Source: Sinotaia quadrata (Eukaryota; Mollusca; Gastropoda; Architaenioglossa; Viviparidae). From it: a DNA stretch of 64,000 nucleotides. Location: assembly GCA_028829895.1 (NCBI GenBank), contig CM054180.1, positions 117,915,973-117,979,972 on the forward strand, read 5' to 3'. The notes under the pieces are model-generated. The model had not been told where the DNA came from. It saw only the letters and a program-made list of their open reading frames with translations, and ran no database searches. Both the position numbers and the translations under genes were made by a program. Shown here in pieces: positions 48,311 through 61,900 of this stretch; positions within the stretch are counted from its first letter, which is position 1; every line of letters begins with the position of its first letter.

Positions 48311-51300
48311 ACATTTTTAGCACGCTCGACAATGAAAACAGTCAAATACAGTTGAAATTTTCTTTCTGTATCGAGTAAAATAAACACTTTTGATAAACTT
48401 TTACAAGGAAAAAAATAGCGTCCGTTACAACAGTTTAGCACTAACCAGACTAAAGTGTGATATCCCAGTTTCAGTATCCTAGTTCCACTGCACGTCACGC
48501 CGTGCCACACTTTGTTTCCTTAACCCCTCATTCTATATTTGCATGACAATTTTACACGTCACATTTTCCCCAACACGGACTCTCTCTCTTCTTTGCTTGC
48601 CACACGTCACTAAACAACGTCACACTTCCTCCAGCCTCGCTTCTCGTTTCTTAGCATGCCACACTTCACTAAACAACGTCACACTTCCTCCAACCTCGCT
48701 TCTCGTTTCTTAGCATGCCACACTTCACTAAACAACGTCACACTTCCTCCAGCCTCGCTTCTCGTTTTTTAGCATGCCACACGTCACTAAACAACGTCAC
48801 ACTTTTCGGACGCCTCACCGAGAACTTCGCAGCGCCTACCTGGTTTCTTTTCTTTGCGGAACGTGATGTTGACGAGAACAAAGTGCATGACGATGGGGCA
48901 GTGTGGGTCCTTGGGGTCCCGAAAAACGTAACACTCCTTCAGCCCCTCCCGATCCATAACGGTAGGGTCAATTGGCGGGAAAGGCACGCTGTTTAGCCGT
49001 GCCCACTTCTCGGCCAGCAACAGTTCCTGTGGAAGGAAAGAAAAACGCATAACCATCAGTACATGATAACTTTAAATTCGAAGCATAAAGTTTCAACTGA
49101 CTCAGATTTTACTACATGTATTAGCGACAGGTTACTCCATAATTATGGACTTTTCAGAATGAAAGCTATACGGTCAGATCTAGTTTGCTGTTGATAAGTG
49201 GGTGGGTGGGTGCTTTCAACTGGTATCGATCTCGTATTGGTATTGTTGAGAGGGAAGGGGGTAGAAGGGAAAGAGAAAGCTTGATGGATGGAGAGTGGAG
49301 GGGAAGTAACAAACTACTTCCGGTGGTGAGTGCTCATGTTGCCACTGACCTTGAAGGGTGGACTGGAATCGCTAGGACGTGCACTGAAGTCAAAGGACAG
49401 CAACAAGTCCACGTTCCGCTGAGGACGTAACAGAAGCGGGTAGGGTGAATTGAAGGTCAGTCCGCCATCCACCACATACATTCGCTTCAGATGAGTCGGG
49501 TGCATGTCAAAGATGTTCTTAAAAGGATCTGCAAAAAGAAAAGGGCGAGTTTCTGATACTGAGTCATTGTTTCAGTTAATGAGTTGAAGTGAGGGTGAGC
49601 AGTCGAAATAAAAACACTTATTCAAGAAGCTCACTTCTGATTTTGGTCAGCAGCTCTAATATAAAAGAGCAATTATTCAGAAAACTCACTCCTGATTTTG
49701 GTGAGCAGACAACAAAAAAGTGATTATTATGAAAACTCACTTCTGATTTTGGTGAGCAGTACAAATAAAAGCAGCATTCAGAAAGCTAACTTCTAATGTT
49801 GGCCAGCAAGCCACATACAGAGCAATTATTCAAGAGAGCTTATTTCAGATTAACTGAAACAATCGAAATGAAAATACAGTTATTCAAATGTTCACGTTTT
49901 TAACTGGGTGAATAAAAGTACAATCATTCCTTATGAATATAAAAGGCGAAATTAGAAAATAATCATCCAGTAAGCTCATTACTAAGTTAGTGGTCGAAAT
50001 CAAATAACAATTACTCATTCTAATGCTCATTTTGATTGCGTAATTAAATGTACATTTCTACAATGACCTCATGCGTGACTAAACTGGTGGGATATTTTTT
50101 TAAATAAACCATCTCGTATCTCCATTACTGGTTTGAACATGTTAATTACAGAAAGTCATTTAGAACTATTTCCTGATCTCTTACGTAAGATTCTATTACA
50201 TCTTGGGTAGTAGGTAAATACCTTGTATAAATTGGTTCGTTTAATTAGGTACTCGGGTCTTGGTTCTATTTGGCACACAAAACGTAATGTTACTATTATT
50301 TCATTAGCTTCTGGCTTTACGTAAAGTCACCATAAGGACAGATAAATCTTTTTTTGAAAAAAGAGGAAGTCAGTGCACTTGACAGAGATGGATTTAGTAA
50401 ATAATTTTAATTAATTAATAATTAAATCAAAACTCACAAGGACGAAAGAAACAAACAAGAAACAACTAAACCAGAAGCAAACCACAAACCAAGCAACAAA
50501 TGATCACAAAACAAAAACAATTAGAAAAACAACTACCAACAAATGAAAGCAGATACCAGAAACAACCACATCAAAATCTAGTCAACCGTCAACCAAATCA
50601 GCAACTTGTTCAAGACAAGCCACTACAATATGCGGCGAAAAACTATCTAGCCAATCATCAAAGCCGTTTCATTTCGTCCACCACTCAAAGTGTCGCACCG
50701 TTCTCGCTTTTGGCCAGATCCTCCTCCGTCTGTGAGAACGGCGAGAAAGGGTACATTTGCGTCAGCGAGAGGCCCCGCATGAAGTTGTGAACCATGGCGG
50801 CTCGGCCTTCGATCGTCTGCATGAGGTCGCTGTCGAAAATTCGCTCGAGCATGCCACTCCAAAATGTCTGCTTCTTTTGGTACTGTTTCCGGGACGGCAA
50901 GCGTCGCAGAGAGCGTCGTTTCAGCTCGGCAGGTTTGACGGATGTCACTTCGTCATCGCTAGATTCGCTGGACTCGTCGTTCTGGTTATCTATCTCTTTC
51001 TGTAACTCTTTCTCTGCAGGAGGAGAGCATAAGCAATAAAAGTCTTGTGCAAACACAAAAAAAAAGAGAAAAAGAAAATACGAAAAGCCAGAATCAGTCA
51101 CGTCTTAGGCGTCGTGTGCAGTTAGTGTCTGTGTGATGGATTGCATATTTTGTGCGGCCGAAGTTATGTCTGCTGCTGTTAAAGTCTGTAACTTGTAGCA
51201 CTCTAGCATTCGGGAAAAAATTACTGCTAGCATTAAGTTATCATTAATTTAAACTAATAAGTTTAAGTCACGAATCGTCCTAGCGTGTGGGGTTGCAACC

Positions 51301-54300
51301 GGTTGGAATAGCTTGGGTAAAAGACAACGCCAGTATTCTAAAAGCGATAGGTTGCATAGTGAAGTATTAATACAAATAATAATGCTAAAAATAATAATTA
51401 AGATGGTATTTGTTTACTAATGTTGCTTCCAGTTTTCCTTTATTATGTATTGCTGCTGTCATTTGGCTTATTTCTTTCCTAGTGCACTCTATTTTCTTTC
51501 TATTCGTCTCTTCCATGGTGGTGCTGATGGTTTCTTTGTTTGTAATTTGTCTGGCATTGTATGTTTTACAATTATTTTAGCAGTGGCGTACATTAGACTA
51601 TTGGCTTCTATGATATCTTCTGTGGGAATATGTTTTAGTATTTCATTTGCATAAGGAGTTGCTGTTCTTAGAGCTTTGTTGTTTTGTAGCATTCTTGTTT
51701 GGAAGTTCTCTATTCTAATCACTTTGATTTTAATTTTTAATTTTGATTTTGATTTTAACTCGAGTCCGGTCACAAAGGCGATCATTAGCTTATGGTAAGT
51801 TAACTGACTGATAAAGAAAGAATGGACAAAGAAAATATTTCGTACATGTTTTCTATTGATCTGTGATTTGAATTGGAGAACGCTTATGTAATTGAACCAT
51901 TATTTCTATATTCACTAATTTGATTATGTTGTTACATTATAATAGTGAATTTTGATTGATGCTATATTTCTTATGCTGCATGTGTATCAGGCTAACGATT
52001 ATTGTTGAAGGATTTTTAAGTTGATAATATGTGACTACTGTACTCTACTGGAACATATGGGGGGGGGGGTGTTTCCAGCGCTATCGTCGAACTTATCAGT
52101 AAACATGTTGCTGTAAGTTTACTCCTGTGAATTCTGTTCAAGAGCCAATAATGCGAAATTTGAGGCTTGTGTTTGGTCTCGAAAATTCACGAGGCTTGTG
52201 TTTGGTCTCGAGAATTCACGAGGCTTGTGTTTGGTCTCGAGAATTCACGAGGCTTGTGTTTGGTCTCGAGAATTCACGAAGGCTTCTTGCACATTCCTCG
52301 TGGTATGTTGAGTAGCTGACACGAAAATTCTAGAACACTCTACGTGATGTGATTTGATGTGAAGTTCTGGACAATTTTCCATGGTGTGCTTGTGAGCGCA
52401 TCAAAGATTCTGGAACAATTGTGTAACGTGCCTAGGAGTACATTAGACCGTCACCTAATAAAAGAGAAGGTGACTTGTTGCAAAATGCATGATTGTGAAC
52501 ACACGCCAGCAACAGCTGCCATCATTGAAAAGGTTATCTGCATTGATAATAATTATCTCTCTAAAACTCCACTCTCATATATATATATATATATATATGT
52601 TAATTTGACTGCTGATGTCTATACTAGGATAAACTGAACGAGTGTCTAGCATTAATCAAACATGGTGTGAAGTGATGTCAATGCTCTTTTGGTTATATTC
52701 ACATGTTGTATTTTTGATTGCTGATTTAATAAATTTACTGTTAAATTCGGTTGGTTAGTTATGTAGGGGACGCTTCCGGCTTCCGCCGCTTTCGCGTTTG
52801 AGGAGGGGGGAGAGGTGCCTTTCTGCTGCGTGCGCCCGTTGCGAAAACTTGTCTGGCCGGAAAAGGCGGACTCCAAACTCGGTAATCCGTGGGTTGGAGT
52901 TTATGTTTTTGTTCTTGTTCCTGGCGGTGGCGGTGGCGTTGATGTTGTTGTAGCCATTCCTAATTTTATGGTGGTGGTGGGGTTTACAGAGCCCAGGCTA
53001 GTAACACACCAGATCTATATCCAGTGTGTACATGCGCCCGGGTTGTTCAACCTCCCGACTTCCTCACTGGTGACATTGTTGTTGTTATCGTGGCTCCCAG
53101 TGTCCGTTGAGATGTCTGAAGGCGGGCGCTGGTGGCCAGTACAACTGGTCGAGCAACAGTTGAATCATGTCGGCCATTGGATGGTTAAAAAAAAAACCAA
53201 GAGGGTTATTGTTGTATGTCCATACTGTTAAATTCATTAACCTTCTTGCACATATATTAAAACTGGTGACCCGTCAAATGCGCGAACGACAAATGAACGA
53301 TAGGGTTAAGTTTAGGGTTATGTTTAGGTTATGTTATGGTTATGGTTAGGATTAGGATTAAGATTAGGGGTTAGGGTTAGAGTTAGGGTTAGAGTTAAGG
53401 ACAGAACGCGTCGTCGCGCTTTTGTCCATCGCGATTTTGTCGGTGAACCATTAAAACTTATATTGGAGTAATAGTGGGGTGTACGCTTACCAGTTATCAG
53501 TCGCTAAAAGATGCATAGTGTACGCCTACCAGTTATCAGTCGCTACAAAGTGTGTAGTGTACGCCTACCAGTTATCAGTCGCTACAAAGTGTGAACTGTA
53601 TGCGCAGTGTCTTACCAAGCTCCTCTCTTCCATCAGTATCCAATTTCTTTTCGTTTTGTAGCAAACTTTTAAACTGGATGCAGAATGCGCTACCCCAGAT
53701 TCCTGCAACATTAGTGCCACAAACGCTTGAACAGCTCGTTAACATTGTAAAGCCTTCGGGTACGAAAAGGTACATTGTTGGGTAGATCTCTTTTGCATTT
53801 GTTCATTTGTTTGTGTGACTGTATGTATGATTGTTAGCTAGTTGGGTTGGAATTTGCACGCATTTGATTTTTCGGAAGTAATGTGCTTGGATAATCTGTT
53901 GGTTAGTTTGTTTTTTTAATGGATAATATGTTTGATAGACTAGCCTTTAGCTTTTAATGCTTGGATAGTTGACTGGCTGCTTTTTTCGAGTATGTTTAGT
54001 TGGTATGGAATGATTGGTTGATTTATGTCCGCTGTTGGAATGGATGTCTCATTTGTGTTGCTGATTGAATGGATGTCTCATTGGTCGTTGAGTGGATGTC
54101 TCGTTTGTGTTGCTGATTGAATGAATATTTTGGTTGGTTAACTTATGAGTATGTTTACGTATGGGTTAATCAGTAATAACGTTGATGCGACTGAGCTTGC
54201 ATGAAAGTGGGTTCGGTTAGTTTTGTGCACTTTTGGACATGGCTCGAGCACTTGTCAGTGTATGAATGCATCTCGAATGGTTAGAGTTTGCTGCTTTTTG

Positions 54301-54724
54301 TTTGCGTCTGGATGACAGACAGTTTTGTGTGAGTGTGTGTAATATATGTGTGTAGTGATTGTGTGTAACGTGTGTGTGTAGTGAGAGTGTGTAATGTGTG
54401 TGTGGTGTATGTGTATAACGTGTGTAATTGTGTAGTATGTGTGTGTGTGTGTGTAGTATGTGTGCGTGTGAGAGAGAGTATTTAGATGGTGATTTATGTA
54501 TGTGTGCTGGAATGGTTAGCGTTTGCTGTCATTTGTTTGTGTCTGGATGACAGACAGTTTTGTATGTGTGTATGTAGTGAGAGTGTGTAATGTGTGTATT
54601 TGTGTAGTGTGTGGTGTATGTGTATGTGTGCGTGTGAGAGAGAGTATTTAGATGGTGATTTATGTATGTGTGCTGGAATGGTTAGCGTTTGATGCCTTTT
54701 GTTTGTGTCTGGATGACCAGACCG

Positions 54725-54795
<71 letters not shown>

Positions 54796-55922
54796 GTGTG
54801 TGTAATGCGCGTGTAATGTGTGTATAGTGTGTATGTGTGTGTAACTGGATGGTGGTTTATGTATGCGTGCTGGGATAGGTAGCTGTTGTCCGGCTTGGGT
54901 GAAAGTTTGAGAGGTTCAATGTCAGTTGGATGGTGTGAGTAGGTTTGAAAGGTTGATTATATTTGTGTGCAGGACGGTTACTTCATTAATTTGTGGGGAA
55001 AAAATAAAGTAAAAAACATTCTTGACGTTCTTGCTAGCAAATTAGTTCTTGTGAATGTGTTAGTATATATTTGATTGTTTGGAGATTTTCGTATATGTAT
55101 GGATGGTTTGCTGGCTTAATGTCTGGTTGTTCTTGAGCATAAATAGATTAAGTATTTGCATAGTTGTATAAACGTGTGATTATGTGTGTGTGCGTATGTG
55201 TGTGTGTGTGTGTGTGTGCGTGCGCGTGTTTTACCCTGCAAAAAATGAAGAGGTGGCTCCGGGTACCGTTTGACAATCTGCCCCATGAAAAACTTGCAGC
55301 CAAATATATCTGGCTTCATGAAAGTACCATACTTCGGCATTCCAATTTCATAAGGCGAGAATTCCATCCATTCTGCATAAAATAACAATACCAACATCAG
55401 ATGTTGCTTAGCAACTCTATGCTATCCCGAAGTTTCAAAGAAACAATAATCCACCAAACAATAACCTACAACCATGGAGTCAGTCATGCATGACGATTAA
55501 CACCAGAATTGTTATCTGCTGTTGTGCTGTTGCTTTTATTGTTGCTGTGTATTTTCTTTCTGCGTCCGTTTACTGACAATACAATCATTGGACATAGTCA
55601 ACAAGGCTACTCTGAGGCCAGAAAATATCATTTCACATAAATAAAGTCAGATTGTGCAAAAATCAAGATAAAAGGGAACTAAACAGATCATACACACAAG
55701 GCAAATTGCGTCCAACAATAAAGAACAGATTTAAAATGTACTAAAATTTCATTAAAATGTAGCCTCACTAGTGAAATGTTAAAGATCACTGTTTAATGGT
55801 GGATATATAAAAAATAATAATTGTAAAAGTCTCATCAGAATCAAAAGCAAAATTTCTTTATGTCACAAAACCGCCTCGTCAGTAATTAAAGAGGACAAAC
55901 AGAGATATAAGAACATACACAA

Positions 55923-55955
<33 letters not shown>

Positions 55956-58900
55956 CACATACGCACATAAACGCGCGCGTGCATAAGCACACACACGCAC
56001 CTAAACACACATACAAACACACACACGTACATAAACACATATACAAACACACACACGCACATAAACACACATACAAACACACACACACGCACATAAACAC
56101 ACATACAAACACACACACGCACATAAACACACATTCAATCACACACACGCACATAAACACATATACAAACACACACACGTACATAAACACATATACAAAC
56201 ACACACACGCACATAAACACACATACAAACACACACACGCACATAAACACACATACAAACACACGCACGCACATAAACACACATACAAATACACACACAC
56301 GCACATAAACACACATACAAACACACACACGCACATAAACACACATACAAACACACAAACAAGAAAATCAACAACCCTACCATAACAAATTCTAAAAAGA
56401 AACGTTAAGAAATGTTCTGTAAAAAATGTGTACACGGTACTCAGGACCACACACCGTGAAATATCATAGCCGACACGTGTTTCTTGACATGGAGACATGT
56501 GTACAAGGGCATCGGGATGTTTCCGTCTTGTAGCAGTAGCTTCTGGTCTGAGATTTTGGCTTCCAAGCGCTGCCAGAAGTGATAAATAAAGAGAGAGAAA
56601 TTAAATTAAATTACATTCACAAAACTTCAGACTGAAGTTTCGCTAAAGCTGTTGAACAATTCTTCTTGTTCACTTTCGCTTTCGAGAAACTTACCCACCC
56701 CGCCCCCTTTACCCTCAGCATTTGGAGACTGGTTATGAAATGGCAAAGTAAGGGAGTTAAGAAGACGGTATCTGAGTTCTCTATTATTTCCTTCATGAAT
56801 CATTGGCATTCTATTCCTACAGATAATGTTTCTTAAACGCATCAGGAAACAAAGAAATAAATCTAGTACCATGTACGCTTTAACAAGCAAAAGAACACGT
56901 AATAGACATAACTAACCAGTGATTGTGCAGAATAAAAAGATACTATGACATCTTGCCATCCAGAACCCTTGTGTCATAGAATCAACATAAAATTACTGAA
57001 TCCTCGATAGCATCACAAACGCTTTAATCAGATAAATACACAGCTAGACCTGAAGCAAAAACGTTCTTACTATTGACTGGTAAGTAATATGTTGTCATTT
57101 AAAATCAAACAACAAACAAAAAACATTAAACCCAAATCAAAGACCAACAGTTGTTCAGAAAGTCAAATAAACCACAGACTTACACCTTTTAATAGTGTTT
57201 CACCCACGAGGTGACCAAAAAAATCCGTGAACGAAACTGGTTGTCCCTGGCGACGTTTTTCCAAAATGCGCTTGATATATCGGTACATGCTCTGGGGACC
57301 TAGCAGCCAGAATGGGCTGGAGTTGATGTTGTTCTTGAGTTCATCTTTCAGCTCATTAGGAGACTTGTTTGGCCAATCCGGGTGGGAGTACAGCTGAGAC
57401 AAGTACCTGAAACATATTGATGTTGTTCATGTTGTTTGTGGTTGTCCAGGTGGTACAAGTATTCAAATGCGAAACATACAGACACATCTTCACACCATTA
57501 CTTCTTGTTGTTCGCCTTTGTTTATGTTGTTAAGGTTGTATAAACATGAAAATGCGCAACATAATGAACCCATCTTCACCCCGTTACTTCTGTTGTTCAC
57601 GTCTGTTTATGTTGTCAAGGTTGTACAAACATGAAAGTGCGGAACATAATGAACCCATCTTCACCCCATTGCTCCTTGTTGCTCGCCTTTGTTTATGTTG
57701 TTAAGCTTGTATAAACATGAAAGTGCGGAACATAATGAACCCATCTTCACCCCATTACTTCTGTTGTTCGCGTCTATGTTGTCGAGGTTGTGCAAACATG
57801 AACGTGCACAACATAATGAATCCACCTTCACTCATTACTGCTGTTGTTGAAGCTGTTTATATTGTTGAAGATGGTTAAACATTAGAGTGCAGGACGTAAT
57901 TACCCCGTCTACACCCAGTTTTTCTTTCAAATGCTTCTCTAATAAAAAACTCTTTAACTACAAACAAAAATAATCTGATCAGTATATTTGTTTGTGATAA
58001 ATCAAACTGTAAATTTCAGTAAGTTTTTACTGGGTATATGTATTAGTAATACGTTAAATTCGTTGAAGTAATCGCAGAATTCTGATTAAAAATAATTTAA
58101 ATAACAAAACAAAAGAAAGAGATATTTGGTAGCATGATAATAATAATAATAATAATAATAATGTCAACGCCATTGGAAATCTTATATTGTATGTATTGTA
58201 CACGTTAAATTACAATATAATATAATATTACAATTGCGTGATTACAAAATATACATGCCTTTTTTTGCATCTGACAAATTTATAAGTGAACCTTTTCACG
58301 AATCTGGAGCATAAATGTTAGTACTGGTTGAACCCCAGCAGTATATAGGATAGTATAAGCAAACAAACTAAATTAAAAAAAAAAATGAAAATAGCTTAAT
58401 ATTCAGTAAGATTATTCCGTTTATGATCGCCCTCCCTTTTGTCACACAGCAGCAGTTTCCTGTTCTAAATGTTATCGTCATAATTTGCATAATTATCTCA
58501 CCAATATTCCACTGATGTACGAAGTATTGGCGTATTTTGTGATGATACAAACAAGTGTTTGCTACAAGATAAGTTGAGTTTTATATTGATACTGTGTTTG
58601 CTACAAGATAAGTTGAGTTTTATATTGATACTGTGTTTGCTACAAGATAAGTTGAGTTTTATATTGATACTGAGTTTGCTACAAGATAAGTTGAGTTTTA
58701 TATTAATACTGAGTTTGCTACAAGATAAGTTGAGTTTTATATTAATACTGTGTTTGCTACAAGATAAGTTGAGTTTTATATTGATACTGTGTTTGCTACA
58801 AGAGAAGTTGAGTTTTATATTGATACTGTGTTTGCTACAAGATAAGTTGAGTTTTATATTGATACTGTGTTTGCTACAAGATAAGTTGAGTTTTATATTG

Positions 58901-61900
58901 ATACTGTGTTTGCTACAAGATAAGTTGAGTTTTATATTGATACTGTGAAAATGCTATCAACAATATATATACACAAATAATATATATATATATATCAACA
59001 ATAATATATACACATACGTACGTACAAACATGCAAAAACATAGCATTTGAGTTATTTTTTATTTTATAGAAAAAAAATTTACCATGCAGAGCCGGACAGA
59101 CCAGCTGCGTACGTGACCATTTCGAAGATGCGACTGTCCACTAAGGCACTCAAGACACCTCCGTATGCAGTCATGGCCCGAAATCCTCCTCCAGATCCAA
59201 GAACCCCTATTACAGGGACCTGACCAAAAGGGTCACATTAGAGTAAAAAATAAATGCAGCCTGACATTGATTTATAAATCAAGTGTACAATCTACTCTGT
59301 CTGGTTCATTCAGTGATTTTCTGCTAAATGTGAGACAACATGGTAGGATTAAAGGAAAGCAATACACATATAGTAATGTGCCAACATCTCTCTCTCCATG
59401 CATCCTTCCACCCATCTATCTACCTACCTACCTATCTATCTATCTATCTATCTATCTGTCACAGTCTGATAAAAATGTCATGACTCCTTGACCCACTTGT
59501 TTGTTTTTCAAACATCAAAATTTGAAATTCCTTTGTTTGGAACTCTCCCATGATACTTCAGTATCAAGAAGCTTCCAACAAAGAGGTCAGAGACATTATG
59601 TAACTTTGGACCATTGTCTAAGTTCTCGAACCAACCACATACTACGTGACCAGTCACGTGATGCACCTTATGATTTTTAATAAATACGGGAACGCGGTTC
59701 TGTAGAGTCACTCCGAGATACAAGAAGCCAGACGCCGCTTAATTCGTTGAGTCGCATAAGGAACAGCCAACGTGTTTGCTGAGATAACACCTCGATTTCT
59801 CACTAAGGTATTGAATTTATCTAATTGTATTTTGCATTGTTGAACATGTATGTAATTTTGTGCTATGCATTGCTACTGAGCTTAAGCACGGTTCGTTGAT
59901 AAATGACAAAAACCTATGAGTATTGTATATAAATCATTGTAACTCTTTTCCATTGTAACTTTAATTTATATAACTTTAAATTCACTAGAGCCAGGGATGC
60001 CTGAGCCCGACATGAATTTTCTATTGTAACTCAAATTATTGCGTGTAAATTTTAATGTAAATTGTAAAGCACTTTGCTTGGTTTGAATTGTCCCTTTTGT
60101 ATGAACTCTAAATTTTAACATTGTAAATATTTGGTAATTCATATGTCATGCTTGTTAAATGCAACATGCATGAGATTATAATTTTGATCTAAAATTGTAA
60201 ACGACGCGTTATAAACTGAGACTTTGAAGCAAGACGATTACGAAAAACACTTTTGCTTTCAGGTCGGTTTCTGTTTCCTACTCCTTATCCTTGTTCCACT
60301 GAAGTTGTTCAAGCTCTACGAGTGAGCTGAATCCACTGTTGTCCTATTGCCATTAACGGACAGTGCCGGCGCGCAGGTCTGCACGTCTGTCTATACTCAC
60401 CATTCCATTCAGCGATACTGAAAGACAATTCCATTGTTATGCTGTATGCATCTTTGCTGAGGGAAGACAAGGGAGGTAGACTGGTCTGGACTGGATTCGA
60501 ACACGTGGACCAACATTCACAAGTTAAGTCATAACTTGGTGCACCAAAATCAAAAGGAACTTTATTCTCATGGCAAATCTCTAGTTGACAATTTAAAAGC
60601 ACGTTGATTGCTACGGCTTAGAATTAGACTTCGCGTTCGTATATTAACTGTTTGTTAAATTGTTAAACTTATTAAATCTTATTTTTAATTGTTAATCCTC
60701 TTTGTAGTACATTTTTATGCATGATTGACCTATAGATTTCTTGGTTTTGGATGGGGGCGAATGAGCTGAATGACATAACGTATGCATATTAATTTAGAGG
60801 AATTTAACGACTCCAAAGCCAGCTTTGTACGCAAATTGTCAGTTTGTAAATCTGTTGTCTGCACTACAAGACACATTTTTAAAGTTAGTCAAATGATAAT
60901 TTGGGCAGCCACTCTGTTTAGGGTAGAGAGAAGGAATTAATTTAATCTATCATATTTAAAGTCCTTAAAATCCTAGGCAGGGTCTATAAATAAATACTGG
61001 AAACGTAACACTATCTATCTATCTATGTCCATCAAGTAATATATGTCGCTTTATTTCTATCCAGAGCAGAGCAACCTCGGAACTTAGATGTGAGGCTAGA
61101 TTTGTCATGGGCCTATACTTTAAAGAATAAATGTCTAGGCCTAGATTTTAGACTAGTGTAGGCCAAGATATAAGAATAGATAAATAATAAGTCTAGATTT
61201 AGGACTAGGTATATATGTCATAGAATGTCAAAGAATGTCATAGATATGTCATAGAATTTAAAATACATATGTCACGCCTGATATGTCATATATATGAATG
61301 TATATACTATATGTAGATATAGCCGGCCATCTCTAAGTTCAATCTGAAGCCTATAAAGTCAAGTCGCCGGCCAGCACAAAAAAATCCCCCAAACTAGAAT
61401 GGATTAGAAGTATAATTATCACTAATGAATTTGCAGGTGCATTATTGTGAACTTTCTCGAAGAGAAAACTGTGACCTGTGAACCGCAATGAACTAAATTA
61501 ACCAACAAAAGGAAACGAGTGACAAAAGAACCTCTCTTAAATTTCTCGGTCCATCTTCCTTCATGATGTCCTTCATGGCTTCGAATATTTTCCGCTTGCG
61601 CACTTCCAGGTAACTTTTCTCCTCATCACAGAGAGCCAGACTGTATCGAAGATGTGGGTTTTCCCTTTTCACAAGAAAATAAAATAATCCAAATGAAATC
61701 ATGCACATTCGACTTGGATAAAAGAACTTTCGAGTAAGCTGAAGCTCCTCGGGGTTTTCTCTATTATTATTCTTAAGCTACTGTGCACATTATTTAAAAG
61801 AAAAACAAACAGAAAAGAAAATTTTGTCAAAGAAAATGTCCTAGCAACACTTACATATCTAATATGCTTCAAAGCCTCTCGCAGCATATTTTTCAAGAAC

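Noticed and set aside
53300..53400. True telomere or chromosome-fusion scar
   Set aside because: The TTAGGG-like units are few and degenerate, and they are enclosed by inverted repeats and a target duplication, so a small transposon explains them better.
55879..56498. Several Cys/Val-rich frames of 82-159 codons
   Set aside because: By-products of the 30-bp CACA minisatellite in a cPLA2 intron; only the last part (from 56,455) overlaps a true exon, in another frame.
58559..58948. 129-codon plus-strand repeat frame (LLQDKLSFILILC)
   Set aside because: A 39-bp stop-free minisatellite inside a cPLA2 intron on the opposite strand.
60309..60602. 97-codon minus frame within cPLA2 intron c-d
   Set aside because: Not similar to cPLA2, and inserting it would break the phase-0 junction between exons c and d that is otherwise exact.
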